Assembly: GCA_021776145.1 (NCBI GenBank)
Contig: JAJFGM010000250.1
Span: forward strand, 1 to 10,121
Length of the DNA: 10,121 nt
Reading direction: 5' to 3'
Origin: Kiloniellaceae bacterium
GTDB taxonomy: Bacteria; Pseudomonadota; Alphaproteobacteria; Kiloniellales; Kiloniellaceae
Below the pieces are notes generated by a model that saw only the letters and a program-made list of their open reading frames with translations, was not told where the DNA came from and made no database searches. Positions within the stretch are counted from its first letter, which is position 1, and each line of letters opens with the position of its first letter. Shown piece by piece: positions 1-6,157 of the stretch. Made by a program: the position numbers and the translations under genes.

Positions 1-962
1 TCGGCGACATCGTCGAGGACGGCGCCAACGTCGGTCTTGCCAACGGCCTCGCCCTCCGGCCCGATGGCGCGGGCCAGGCTGGAATAGCGGTCGACCAAAC
101 CGCTCATGCGATCGACCTGGCGGTGCAGCAGTTTCTTGTCGACCGTGCCTTGCAGGCCGTTTTTGATGATCGCCAGGGGATGATTGATGTCGTGCGCGAT
201 TTTGCTGACGTACTTGCGGGTGCGGCCAATGAGAATCTGATTGTGGCGCAGCAAGCCGTTCATGCGGTCGACGATGGACTGGATCTCGCGCGGGAAGGCC
301 CCGGAAATCTCGCTTTCGCTGCCCTGCTCATAGGCCTGCATGGCGCTTTCGACGCGTCCCAGATGGCGCCGCGTGGTGAGGATTATGACCGCCAGCATGC
401 CGAAGATGCCAACCGATACCGCCGCGACGGCGATCAGCGCCAGGGCCTGCAGCCGGTCCTTGTGGTCAAGGACGTAGGCGTCGTAGCGTTCGGCACTCAG
501 CCCGACGAGGTAATGCACCGCCTCGCCGTCCGGCCTCTCGGCCACCATGCGCTCGGCCAGGCGCAGGGCGCCGAGCGGCGTCGTCTCGTCGCGCAAGGCA
601 AAGGCCGGCAGTGGCGCTTCGATCCGGTTAAGCAGGCTGTTGCCGGTCAGCCGCAGCAGCTCGGAGCGGTCGACGACACGGCCGGCGACCGTGATCTGCC
701 ACACCCATTCTAGATCCGGACCGCCCAGCCCGGCGCCGGAGCCGCTTGGCGTTTCGGCATCGGGCAGGGCCTGGGTGCTGGCCCAGTAACCGCGCACCTG
801 GTCGGCGAATTCGAGCAGCCGGGTATCGACGACGTCGGCCGAAATCCTCTGCACCGAGGCGGCAAAGAACACCCAGAACAGCGGAATGCTGATCACTAGA
901 AGCACTGCCGCCCAAAGCACGAGCCGCCCGACAAGCGAGCGCGGACGGCGTGCCGGCGTCAC
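1..962 (-). CDS. Sensor histidine kinase, partial (C-terminal ATPase domain beyond window)
   Basis: Inner-membrane sensor kinase that would autophosphorylate on His and pass the phosphate to the response regulator encoded just upstream. From a GTG start at 962-960, TM1 lies at about residues 14-35, a periplasmic sensor region at about 36-171 (it contains WVWQITVAGR), TM2 at about 172-197, and a HAMP-like helix follows. The dimerisation/phosphoacceptor motif is KIAHDINHPLAIIKNGL with the predicted phosphorylated His at residue 257. The H-box is HDINHP rather than the textbook HELRTP, a variation that occurs in the family. The GTG overlaps the regulator's TGA (GTGA), which indicates translational coupling. 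The reading frame is open to the window edge, and the N, G1 and G2 boxes are not in view. The sensor looks like the WQI-type sensors of alphaproteobacterial PhoQ/FeuQ-like kinases, but the signal cannot be read from the sequence. Confidence 0.9.
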   Translation of the reverse strand, partial: MTPARRPRSLVGRLVLWAAVLLVISIPLFWVFFAASVQRISADVVDTRLLEFADQVRGYWASTQALPDAETPSGSGAGLGGPDLEWVWQITVAGRVVDRSELLRLTGNSLLNRIEAPLPAFALRDETTPLGALRLAERMVAERPDGEAVHYLVGLSAERYDAYVLDHKDRLQALALIAVAAVSVGIFGMLAVIILTTRRHLGRVESAMQAYEQGSESEISGAFPREIQSIVDRMNGLLRHNQILIGRTRKYVSKIAHDINHPLAIIKNGLQGTVDKKLLHRQVDRMSGLVDRYSSLARAIGPEGEAVGKTDVGAVLDDVA

Positions 963-1672
963 GGCTCGCCCGCTCCCCCGTTACTGGCTCCCCGACTGTT
1001 TTCCGCTTCGTCCTCGGTCAAGCGATAGCCGTAGCCGAAGACCGTTTCGATCGTACGATTGCCCAGCTTGCCGCGCAGCCGGCTGATGAAAACGGTGACT
1101 TCGTTGGCGGTCTTCACGACATCGCCCTCAAAGTTATGACGCACCAGTTCCTCCGCCGAGACGGGGCGGTCGTGGTTGATCATCAAGTAGTGGAGAATGC
1201 GGTATTCCGAGGGCGTCAGCTTTACCGGCGCGCCCTCGAACCAGACCTTCAGGGCCTGGGTATCCATGCGGATGGCGCCGAATTCGAGTGTCGGCCTGGA
1301 GATGTTCGGCCCGCCGGAATTGACCACTCCGCGGACCCAGTCCAGCAGCAGCTCAAGATCGACCGGTTTGGTCAGATAGTTTGTCGCACCGGCGCGCACG
1401 GCTTCCTTGATGTCCTCGATTTCCTTGCGCGAGCCGGTCAGCATGATGACCGGCATGGCAAGGCCGGCTTGGCGCCATCTGCGCAGGATCGTAAAGCCGT
1501 CCATGGTCGGCAGGCCGGGATCGAGTATGACGGCGTCGTATTCGTCGTCCTGGCCCGCCTCGAATCCCTCCTCACCGTCGTGAAAGACATCGACGGCGAA
1601 GTGCTCGCCGTTCAGCATGCCGGCGATCTGTTTCGCCAGGTCGCGGTCGTCCTCTAGCAGCAGAACCCTCAT
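959..1672 (-). CDS. OmpR/PhoB-family response regulator
   Basis: Cytoplasmic DNA-binding response regulator, 237 aa, the usual length for the family. The receiver domain (about 1-115) has the acidic pocket E7-D8-D9, phosphoacceptor D51 in VILDPGLP, switch T79 in MLTGSR, aromatic Y99 and the K102-P103 pair. The winged-helix effector domain (about 128-222) has LTPSEYRILHYL, a recognition-helix region ending FISRLRGKLG, and the terminal hairpin VFGYGYRL. All phosphotransfer residues are intact, so it should be functional. A Shine-Dalgarno GGAGG lies in the final codons of the upstream PepSY-like gene, and the downstream kinase overlaps its stop codon. The three genes form one leftward operon. 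It is the best candidate for the regulator of both its own operon and the divergent eleven-gene operon, which is an inference from position. Confidence 0.95.
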   Translation of the reverse strand: MRVLLLEDDRDLAKQIAGMLNGEHFAVDVFHDGEEGFEAGQDDEYDAVILDPGLPTMDGFTILRRWRQAGLAMPVIMLTGSRKEIEDIKEAVRAGATNYLTKPVDLELLLDWVRGVVNSGGPNISRPTLEFGAIRMDTQALKVWFEGAPVKLTPSEYRILHYLMINHDRPVSAEELVRHNFEGDVVKTANEVTVFISRLRGKLGNRTIETVFGYGYRLTEDEAENSRGASNGGAGEP

Positions 1673-1680
1673 ATCTCGGG

Positions 1681-1980
1681 TTAATCCCTCCGCTTTCCGC
1701 CGCGCTCGGAGTCACCGACGACACCGCCGGTCTGCGGGTCAATATAGACGATGACGACCGAATCGTCGCGGCGCAGGATTCTGACTTCATAGAGATAGCC
1801 GTTCTTGGTGCGCCGCACGTGAGTGCCGAGAACCCGCCCGTCGTAGCGTGAATTGTTCTTGAGGCGCGAAATGGCGTCCGAAAGGACCCGCGAATCGCTT
1901 TGCGCCAATGCCGGCGCTGCGCCCAGGGCGAACAGCCAAAGCACGGAAATTGCGCAGAGAATCGACAGGCATTTCTTCAT
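1681..1980 (-). CDS. Small secreted PepSY-like protein
   Basis: A 99-aa exported protein. Residues 1-26 form a signal peptide (MKKCLSILC start, hydrophobic core, ALA-Q cleavage site). The mature part contains YEVRILRRDDSVVIVYIDP followed by a QTGG turn, the pattern of the C-terminal half of a PepSY domain (YEVR...DG...VYVD..TG). Such small periplasmic proteins often sit beside two-component systems, where they are thought to modulate the sensor. FeuN of Sinorhizobium meliloti, in an operon with feuPQ, is a functional analogue, although homology is not shown here. The gene ends 8 bp before the response-regulator start, and its last codons carry that gene's ribosome binding site. Its own start has only a weak Shine-Dalgarno. 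The regulatory role is inferred from context. Confidence 0.8.
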   Translation of the reverse strand: MKKCLSILCAISVLWLFALGAAPALAQSDSRVLSDAISRLKNNSRYDGRVLGTHVRRTKNGYLYEVRILRRDDSVVIVYIDPQTGGVVGDSERGGKRRD

Positions 1981-2147
1981 ATTGCCGGCAGTCTAGCGCA
2001 AATCCTTAAAGAAGGAAGTCCACCCGCGTTAGGCAATATTCAGGCGCCTTAACATCTCCTAACAGCCCCGGCATACAAACGAAAACCGATCCGCATGAAA
2101 ATCCCGTCATCGGCGCAATACCCGCCGCCGCAAACGGGAGACAAATC
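1981..2147. promoter_or_regulatory. Divergent promoter region between the two-component operon and the envelope operon
   Basis: A 167-bp gap between two divergently read operons, AT-richer than its surroundings at 2001-2064. It holds TTAACA at 2049-2054 and CTAACA at 2059-2064, which on the minus strand read TGTTA-N5-TGTTA with a 10-bp period. It also holds GTTAGG at 2028-2033 facing CCTAAC at 2058-2063. Direct repeats one helical turn apart are typical of OmpR/PhoB-family sites (the PhoP box is a GTTTA-N5-GTTTA type), so the adjacent regulator is the natural candidate. A GGGAG Shine-Dalgarno at about 2136-2140 serves the rightward gene. Confidence 0.55.
2049..2077 (+). promoter_or_regulatory. 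Possible rightward sigma70-type promoter of the eleven-gene operon
   Basis: TTAACA (2049-2054) matches the -35 consensus at five of six positions. A 17-bp spacer leads to CATACA (2072-2077), a poor -10 element. The -35 overlaps the TTAACA/CTAACA direct repeats, as expected for a class II site of an OmpR-type activator that makes up for a weak -10. No transcript evidence is available. Confidence 0.3.
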
Positions 2148-2768
2148 ATGCTGAAGACCTTCCTCGCCACCATGGCCCTGAGTGCCGGATTGGGATTGAG
2201 CCTGCCCGCCGCGGCCGGCTCCACCGCGCCGGCGTATGACACCGACGCTGCCTCCACCGCGCCGATTCGGCTCCAACTTGCGCAACACCGTCATAGTCGT
2301 GAGCGCGCTTCCCGGCCTGCCGAACCGCAGAGCAAAAGTTTGCAGGTGCCGGTTCATGAGTACGTCCGGGACGAAGTCCTGCCGTTGCGTCGCATGCTCG
2401 GCATCGACGGCTCCTATCGCGGCTACCAGGTACAGTCCGTGCTGATCGAAATGAAGCCGCGGCATCGCCGGGCCCGCATGCACCTTCTAACCAACGGCCG
2501 CGTCGCCGACCGCCAGACGGCCCGGAACGACCGTTTCGTCGAACTCACGCCCGGCAGCGACCGCACCCTTGGTTACGACCTCGGCACCCTCACACTCGAG
2601 ATCGAGGGCAAGGCCTACATCAAGGCCATCACTGTGACCCTAGCGCCCCGCCCGCACCGGGACCGCCAGCGCGTTCATCACCGGTCCCAGCGGCATGGCG
2701 ATTGGCCCCACGGCCGCGACGGATGGCAGGTGATCTTCGAGAACCCGTGGTTCCAGGGACGCAACTGA
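2148..2768 (+). CDS. Secreted protein of unknown function, first gene of the envelope operon
   Basis: A 206-aa protein I do not recognise. Residues 1-23 form a Sec signal peptide (LPAAA-G cleavage). A low-complexity, basic linker covers about 40-65. A compact domain at about 66-166 follows, with alternating hydrophobic stretches (YQVQSVLIEMKP, ARMHLLTNGR, LTLEIEGKAYIKAITVTL) that suggest a small beta-sandwich. The tail at about 167-190 is rich in His and Arg, and the end is aromatic (WQVIFENPWFQG). A GGGAG ribosome site precedes the ATG. Being first behind the divergent promoter, it may be the most highly expressed gene of the operon. The His/Arg-rich tail might bind metal or anionic polymers, which is speculative. 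Confidence 0.85.
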   Translation: MLKTFLATMALSAGLGLSLPAAAGSTAPAYDTDAASTAPIRLQLAQHRHSRERASRPAEPQSKSLQVPVHEYVRDEVLPLRRMLGIDGSYRGYQVQSVLIEMKPRHRRARMHLLTNGRVADRQTARNDRFVELTPGSDRTLGYDLGTLTLEIEGKAYIKAITVTLAPRPHRDRQRVHHRSQRHGDWPHGRDGWQVIFENPWFQGRN

Positions 2769-2808
2769 AGCCCCCCGCAAAAAGCCACTCCAAGAAAGGA
2801 CGAGAACG

Positions 2809-3516
2809 ATGTTTAGCCTCGAAAAGTCCCTCGTCACGCTGTTCGCCGGTTTCTTCGCGTTGCTGCTGTTCACTGCCCAACCGACGGCTGCGAACGCGGA
2901 TTCGCCGCGCGCTTCCGCCGCCTTCGAAAGACCCTTTGGCGGCCAGCACTGGAAGCACCGCCGCCTGCACCATTGGCAACGCCGACATTCCGGGCAATGG
3001 CGCCACCAGCAAGACCAGCGCCACGTCAATTGGAATCGTCGTAACGACTGGCAACAGTGGAATCGCTTGCACCGCCAGACTCCGAAGAACCATCGCCGGC
3101 AAGGTCGCAACGACAAGTTCTCGCTCGGTTCGATCAGCGCCGGCAACGTCATCGGCGCCATTTTGGGAGCGGCGGCGGGAACTCAGTTCGGTAAAGGCCA
3201 CGGGCGCATCGCCGCCATCGTCGGTGGCACCATTATCGGCGCCGTCATTGGCGGCAAGGTCGGCGAATCGATGCAAGACAAAGACCAGCACCAAGCCGAA
3301 GGCGTCTTCGAGAAAACCAGGACTGGGGACACGGTTGAGTGGCGCAATCCCGACAGCGGCGTGCGTTACCAGGTGACCCCGACCCGGACCTATCGGACCG
3401 CGTCCAACCAGCACTGCCGCGATTACACCAGTTGGGCCTTCGTCGACGGCTACGAAGAAGAGGTGCACGGCACGGCCTGCCGCCAGCCCGACGGCCGCTG
3501 GAAGCTCATCAACTAG
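2809..3516 (+). CDS. Glycine-zipper 17 kDa surface-antigen-family protein with a His/Trp/Arg/Gln-rich segment
   Basis: A 235-aa envelope protein. A signal peptide covers about 1-30 (TAANA-D), with no lipobox Cys, unlike the classical lipidated rickettsial 17 kDa antigen. Residues about 47-100 are an unusual stretch dominated by His, Trp, Arg, Gln and Asn (HWKHRRLHHWQRRH and onward). Residues about 112-155 form the glycine zipper (GNVIGAILGAAAGTQFGKG, then IVGGTIIGAVIGGKVGESM). Residues about 165-235 are the family's C-terminal domain (WRNPDSG, TPTRTY, final GTACRQPDGRWKLIN), with Cys203 and Cys224 able to form a disulfide. An AAGGA site precedes the ATG. The zipper suggests membrane association or oligomerisation, and family members act in outer-membrane integrity. 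A role as an outer-membrane element of the predicted apparatus is inferred. Confidence 0.88.
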   Translation: MFSLEKSLVTLFAGFFALLLFTAQPTAANADSPRASAAFERPFGGQHWKHRRLHHWQRRHSGQWRHQQDQRHVNWNRRNDWQQWNRLHRQTPKNHRRQGRNDKFSLGSISAGNVIGAILGAAAGTQFGKGHGRIAAIVGGTIIGAVIGGKVGESMQDKDQHQAEGVFEKTRTGDTVEWRNPDSGVRYQVTPTRTYRTASNQHCRDYTSWAFVDGYEEEVHGTACRQPDGRWKLIN

Positions 3517-3524
3517 GGTAGCTT

Positions 3525-3530
3525 GGGAGG
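3525..3530 (+). promoter_or_regulatory. Ribosome binding site that fixes the start at 3541
   Basis: GGGAGG lies 10 nt before the ATG at 3541. An in-frame TTG at 3523 precedes and overlaps this site and so is unlikely to be the start. Confidence 0.75.
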
Positions 3531-3540
3531 ATTCGCACAG

Positions 3541-4395
3541 ATGAAACGCCCGACTCGCACTATCCAGGCCGCGGACCCAACAGTCCGCAACCGGCGCGCG
3601 GCGATCGCCGTGAGACTGCTTCTGGTGCCCTTGTTGCTGTGGCTGCTGCTTGCCTATTCGGTCGTGGCCCAGGCTGCGTCCAATCGCCTTATCGCCGATA
3701 TAGCCGGCGAGATCATCGAAGGCTTGAACGCCACCAAGATGGGCCAGATCCCGGCGGCCGCCGGTTACGGCGCGCCGCGCATCGCGGTCAAACCCTTCGC
3801 GGCGGCGAGGTACGACGTCAGCCTCGACGAAGCCAACGGCTATAATCGTCACCTGCTGGCGGAACTGCAGCGGCAGGGGCGGGAAAGGTTCCGCTTCGTT
3901 GCGCGCGATGCCCAGGACCATCTCGTCCAGGAAATCAAGGACTCCTCCACTGGCGATGCCGAATCGCGCCTAGAAATGCTGCGCGCGAACCTGCGCGCCG
4001 ACATCCTGATCATCGGTCGTCTGACCCGCGAGCGGGACAGGACCCTGCTTTCCTACCAGGTCGTCGGAGCGGAAAACGGTGATCTTTTCGTCAGCACGCA
4101 ACCGCGGCCACTGCGCTCGGAGCCGGCGACCGAGTCGGTGTTCCATTCCGCCGCGGCGACCACCACGACGACGCCGCAAGGCCGCAACGACGAACCTTAT
4201 CGCCGCAGCGTCGAGGAGGCCGAGCAGCTGCTGGCCGAGCTCGGTTACTTCCCCGGCAGCATCGACGGCGTCCTAACCGAACAGACCCGCCAGGCCCTGC
4301 GCGCCTATCAGAGCGATTCCGCCTTGCCGATCCACGGACGCATGACGCGCCGTGTCGTCGAGAACATGCGGCGCGATACGCGCCTGCCCTACTAG
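3541..4395 (+). CDS. Periplasmic peptidoglycan-binding protein with CsgG/FlgO/LpoB-like middle domain
   Basis: A 284-aa protein. The N-terminus is a long basic region followed by a strong hydrophobic core, ending in a signal-peptidase site near residue 45 (VAQA-A). If uncleaved, it would be a TM anchor. The middle, about 50-190, resembles the alpha/beta domain of CsgG, FlgO, LpoB and TolB-N proteins, with RIAVKPF as strand 1, a helix, RFRFVARD, a helix rich in Glu/Arg, LRADILIIGRL, then SYQVVGAENGDLFV. A Thr/Ala-rich linker covers about 200-215. Residues about 222-277 match a PG_binding_1 domain (EEAEQLLAELGYFPGSIDG, then TRQALRAYQ), where the GYFPGSIDG turn and QALRAYQ helix are diagnostic. 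It likely anchors the complex to the peptidoglycan in the way Pal or MotB do. The C-terminal domain call is firm and the middle-domain call is tentative. Confidence 0.85.
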   Translation: MKRPTRTIQAADPTVRNRRAAIAVRLLLVPLLLWLLLAYSVVAQAASNRLIADIAGEIIEGLNATKMGQIPAAAGYGAPRIAVKPFAAARYDVSLDEANGYNRHLLAELQRQGRERFRFVARDAQDHLVQEIKDSSTGDAESRLEMLRANLRADILIIGRLTRERDRTLLSYQVVGAENGDLFVSTQPRPLRSEPATESVFHSAAATTTTTPQGRNDEPYRRSVEEAEQLLAELGYFPGSIDGVLTEQTRQALRAYQSDSALPIHGRMTRRVVENMRRDTRLPY

Positions 4396-4433
4396 GGCCA
4401 GTTGGGCCCCTTCAAAAGGAGGACGACCACGCC

Positions 4434-4901
4434 ATGCAACACCCGGCACAGGAAAGCGCCATGACCGAAGTCGCCCTGGCACTGGCGATGGGTTTCTTCA
4501 GCCTTATGGTGCTGACGCTGATTTCGATGGGTGTCGGCGATCCCGCGGCGGCCCCTGCCAATGCCAGACAGGACCGTCCGGCGGCAGCGCTCGACGTGGC
4601 CCTGTCGGCCGCCGCCGACAGCAACGCCGCGACGTCCTTGAGCAAGAATGACATTCTGGTTGTCTTCGATGGCACGCGGTTTCTCGACCAGGGACTGCAG
4701 CCGCTCGACCCGGACCGCGCCGTGCAACAAGCACTGGCGCAGTCACGGCGGATCGTTCTCGCGGTCGACCCGACGCTCTCCTTCGAACGAACCATGGCAC
4801 TGCGCGATTTGCTGAAGACTCCCGATCTGGTGGTCACCGGACTGACAGCGGATTGGCGCGCGCGCCTGGCACAGGGTGCGGGAGGTCGCGATGCGCCCTG
4901 A
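4434..4901 (+). CDS. Divergent ExbD/TolR-like membrane protein
   Basis: A 155-aa protein. A short cytoplasmic N-terminus leads into one TM helix at about 12-33 (EVALALAMGFFSLMVLTLIS), then an Ala-rich linker (36-70) and a small periplasmic alpha/beta domain (about 71-140: ILVVFDGTRFLDQG, helix, RRIVLAVDPTLSFERTMALRD). This order, including the DGT strand turn and the V-D-P-x-x-x-F-x-R-x-M helix entry, parallels ExbD/TolR (DG-x-x-x-x-N, helix, ADxxxxYGxVxxVxD). The family has a proton-carrying Asp at the start of the TM helix. The only acidic residue in that place here is Glu12. An AAGGAGG site lies 11 nt before the ATG at 4434. A second in-frame ATG at 4461 would remove the first nine residues but keep Glu12. 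It should pair with the channel protein encoded at 7496. Family membership is inferred from topology and motif pattern. Confidence 0.65.
   Translation: MQHPAQESAMTEVALALAMGFFSLMVLTLISMGVGDPAAAPANARQDRPAAALDVALSAAADSNAATSLSKNDILVVFDGTRFLDQGLQPLDPDRAVQQALAQSRRIVLAVDPTLSFERTMALRDLLKTPDLVVTGLTADWRARLAQGAGGRDAP
4880..4885 (+). promoter_or_regulatory. Ribosome binding site that fixes the start at 4891
   Basis: GGGAGG sits 5 nt before the ATG at 4891, inside the 3' end of the preceding gene. The in-frame GTG at 4876 lies upstream of this site and has no comparable one of its own. Confidence 0.65.
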
Positions 4902-5490
4902 GACCCGTACCGCCGCGAGCCGCACCGCAGGCTTCGGGATCGGAGCCCATGCCTGGCCGGCAACCGCGCTGCTGCTCATCGCCCTGATCCTGACCGGCAC
5001 CGGCTGTTCTCTCGCCCAGCCCGGACCCGGGCCCGACCGCAAAAGCGTCCAGGCCCTGGTCGCCCGCGAAGCCCGCAATCTCGGCGTGCCCGTGCCCCTA
5101 GCCCTGGCCGTCGCACATGCCGAATCCAACTTCGACCCGGCGGCGATGAGCCATAAGGGCGCGCGTGGTGTCATGCAGATCATGCCCGCCACCGCCCGCG
5201 GCGAGTACGGCATCGAGGCCGACTTGTTGTGGGACGCGCGCATCAACGTGCGGGTCGGCCTCCACTACCTGGGCCGGCTGTTGCAGCGCTACCGTGGCCG
5301 CAGCGACCTGGCGCTGTCGTTCTACAACGGCGGCTCGCGGGTCGGGCGCCTGCCCAATGCGCGGGTCATTCCGGCGACCCGCGGCTACGTCGACAAGGTT
5401 CACAGGTTGGAGCGTCGCTATCGCCGACAACTGGCACGCGGTCGCCTCTCAAACCTGCTTCCCGCTTCCCTGGTTTTATCGCGCTCATGA
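4891..5490 (+). CDS. Lytic transglycosylase (SLT domain), probable lipoprotein
   Basis: A 199-aa murein lytic transglycosylase that would cleave MurNAc-GlcNAc bonds with formation of 1,6-anhydroMurNAc. The N-terminus has a hydrophobic segment ending LTGTGC, a usable but imperfect lipobox that would lipidate Cys39. The SLT domain covers about 50-185, with catalytic Glu78 in AVAHAESNFDPAAMS, the GARGVMQIMPATA motif, the helix INVRVGLHYLGRLL, and LALSFYNGGSRVGRL, matching the AYNAG motif with Phe for Ala. All core motifs are present, so it should be active. It overlaps the preceding ExbD-like gene by 11 bp. Its placement inside a trans-envelope operon matches the dedicated transglycosylases of secretion systems, flagella and pili that open the wall for an assembling complex. 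Confidence 0.93.
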   Translation: MRPETRTAASRTAGFGIGAHAWPATALLLIALILTGTGCSLAQPGPGPDRKSVQALVAREARNLGVPVPLALAVAHAESNFDPAAMSHKGARGVMQIMPATARGEYGIEADLLWDARINVRVGLHYLGRLLQRYRGRSDLALSFYNGGSRVGRLPNARVIPATRGYVDKVHRLERRYRRQLARGRLSNLLPASLVLSRS

Positions 5491-5496
5491 AAGGAG
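5491..5496 (+). promoter_or_regulatory. Ribosome binding site that fixes the start at 5505
   Basis: AAGGAG lies 8 nt before the ATG at 5505. The in-frame ATG at 5487 precedes this site by only a few bases and is therefore not favoured. Longer in-frame extensions run through the transglycosylase gene. Confidence 0.7.
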
Positions 5497-5504
5497 ATCC
5501 GAAG

Positions 5505-6122
5505 ATGCTCTCGATGTCACGACCACAGCTCGCCACCCCGCGCCGCCCTGGCCACCGCCCTGGCCAACGCGCCGCCCACCGCGCCGTTCACGGCCTTCTG
5601 CTCGGCGTCGCCGCCCTCGCCCTGAGCGGCTGCCTGACGACAACAAAAAAGGACCCAACCGAAGGGCTGGAGTTCCATTCGGCCCGCTACGCCCAGGTGC
5701 AGCGCATGGACGCCTTCGAGGCCTGCCGCAACGAAGCCCTGGAACTGGACAGGCAAGCCCGTGAACGCGGTTCCGCCGCGACCTATTTGACCAGCGCCGA
5801 AGTGCTCGCCAAGTGCGACCGCGAGGCCGGCCCGATCGACGACGTTATTCCGCAAGCCGAACGTATGCGGCTTTCGGCTCTTGCCGTCGTCAATGCCTTT
5901 CGCGGCGGAGATATCGAACGGGCACGCCGTGGCTTGGAAGGTTTCAAGTCACGCTATCCCGACCATGATCTCTACTTCGCCGACGGATCATCCTTCGTCG
6001 CCAGCACCGAGGCATTGCTCGGGCGGAACGAGGACACCAGCTTTGGCCAGTTCGCCGTGCTGAACGTCAATGACGATCTGAAAAGCGAAATGCGCCGCCT
6101 CGGCTACTGGAAAAACAAGTAG
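5505..6122 (+). CDS. Outer-membrane-type lipoprotein with TPR-like helical region
   Basis: A 205-aa predicted lipoprotein. A basic N-region of about 30 residues is followed by a hydrophobic stretch and a canonical lipobox LALSGC, giving lipidation at Cys43. The following residue is Leu, not Asp, so sorting to the outer membrane is expected. The mature protein is almost wholly helical. The segment NAFRGGDIERARRGLEGF then KSRYPDHDLYF resembles the TPR units of CpoB/YbgF and BamD (GDY..A...F..YP). Two further Cys residues occur in the mature part (FEACRNEA and LAKCDREA). In the setting of TolQ/R/A-like neighbours a CpoB- or BamD-like adaptor role is plausible, but I do not recognise the family. 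Confidence 0.85.
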   Translation: MLSMSRPQLATPRRPGHRPGQRAAHRAVHGLLLGVAALALSGCLTTTKKDPTEGLEFHSARYAQVQRMDAFEACRNEALELDRQARERGSAATYLTSAEVLAKCDREAGPIDDVIPQAERMRLSALAVVNAFRGGDIERARRGLEGFKSRYPDHDLYFADGSSFVASTEALLGRNEDTSFGQFAVLNVNDDLKSEMRRLGYWKNK

Positions 6123-6157
6123 CCGCCCGGCACGGAAACCGACAAACGGAGGACGAA

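Noticed and set aside
123..713. A 196-codon plus-strand open frame over the histidine kinase
   Set aside because: It is the antisense shadow of the kinase. The minus-strand frame carries the H-box and membrane helices.
950..1657. A 235-codon plus-strand open frame over the response regulator
   Set aside because: It is the complement of a response regulator with all catalytic residues intact, and has no recognisable domain.
2049..2063. CtrA-type box
   Set aside because: The consensus TTAA-N7-TTAAC is missed by one base in the spacer and one in the second half, so the OmpR-type direct-repeat reading fits better.
2629..3921. A 430-codon open frame on the minus strand, antisense to three genes
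   Set aside because: It runs opposite well-supported genes with signal peptides and known domains, has low-complexity composition typical of GC-rich shadow frames, and shows no motif or good ribosome site.
5229..5504. A long upstream extension of the lipoprotein gene in the same frame
   Set aside because: It would overlap the whole SLT catalytic region. The lipobox position and the AAGGAG site place the start at 5505.
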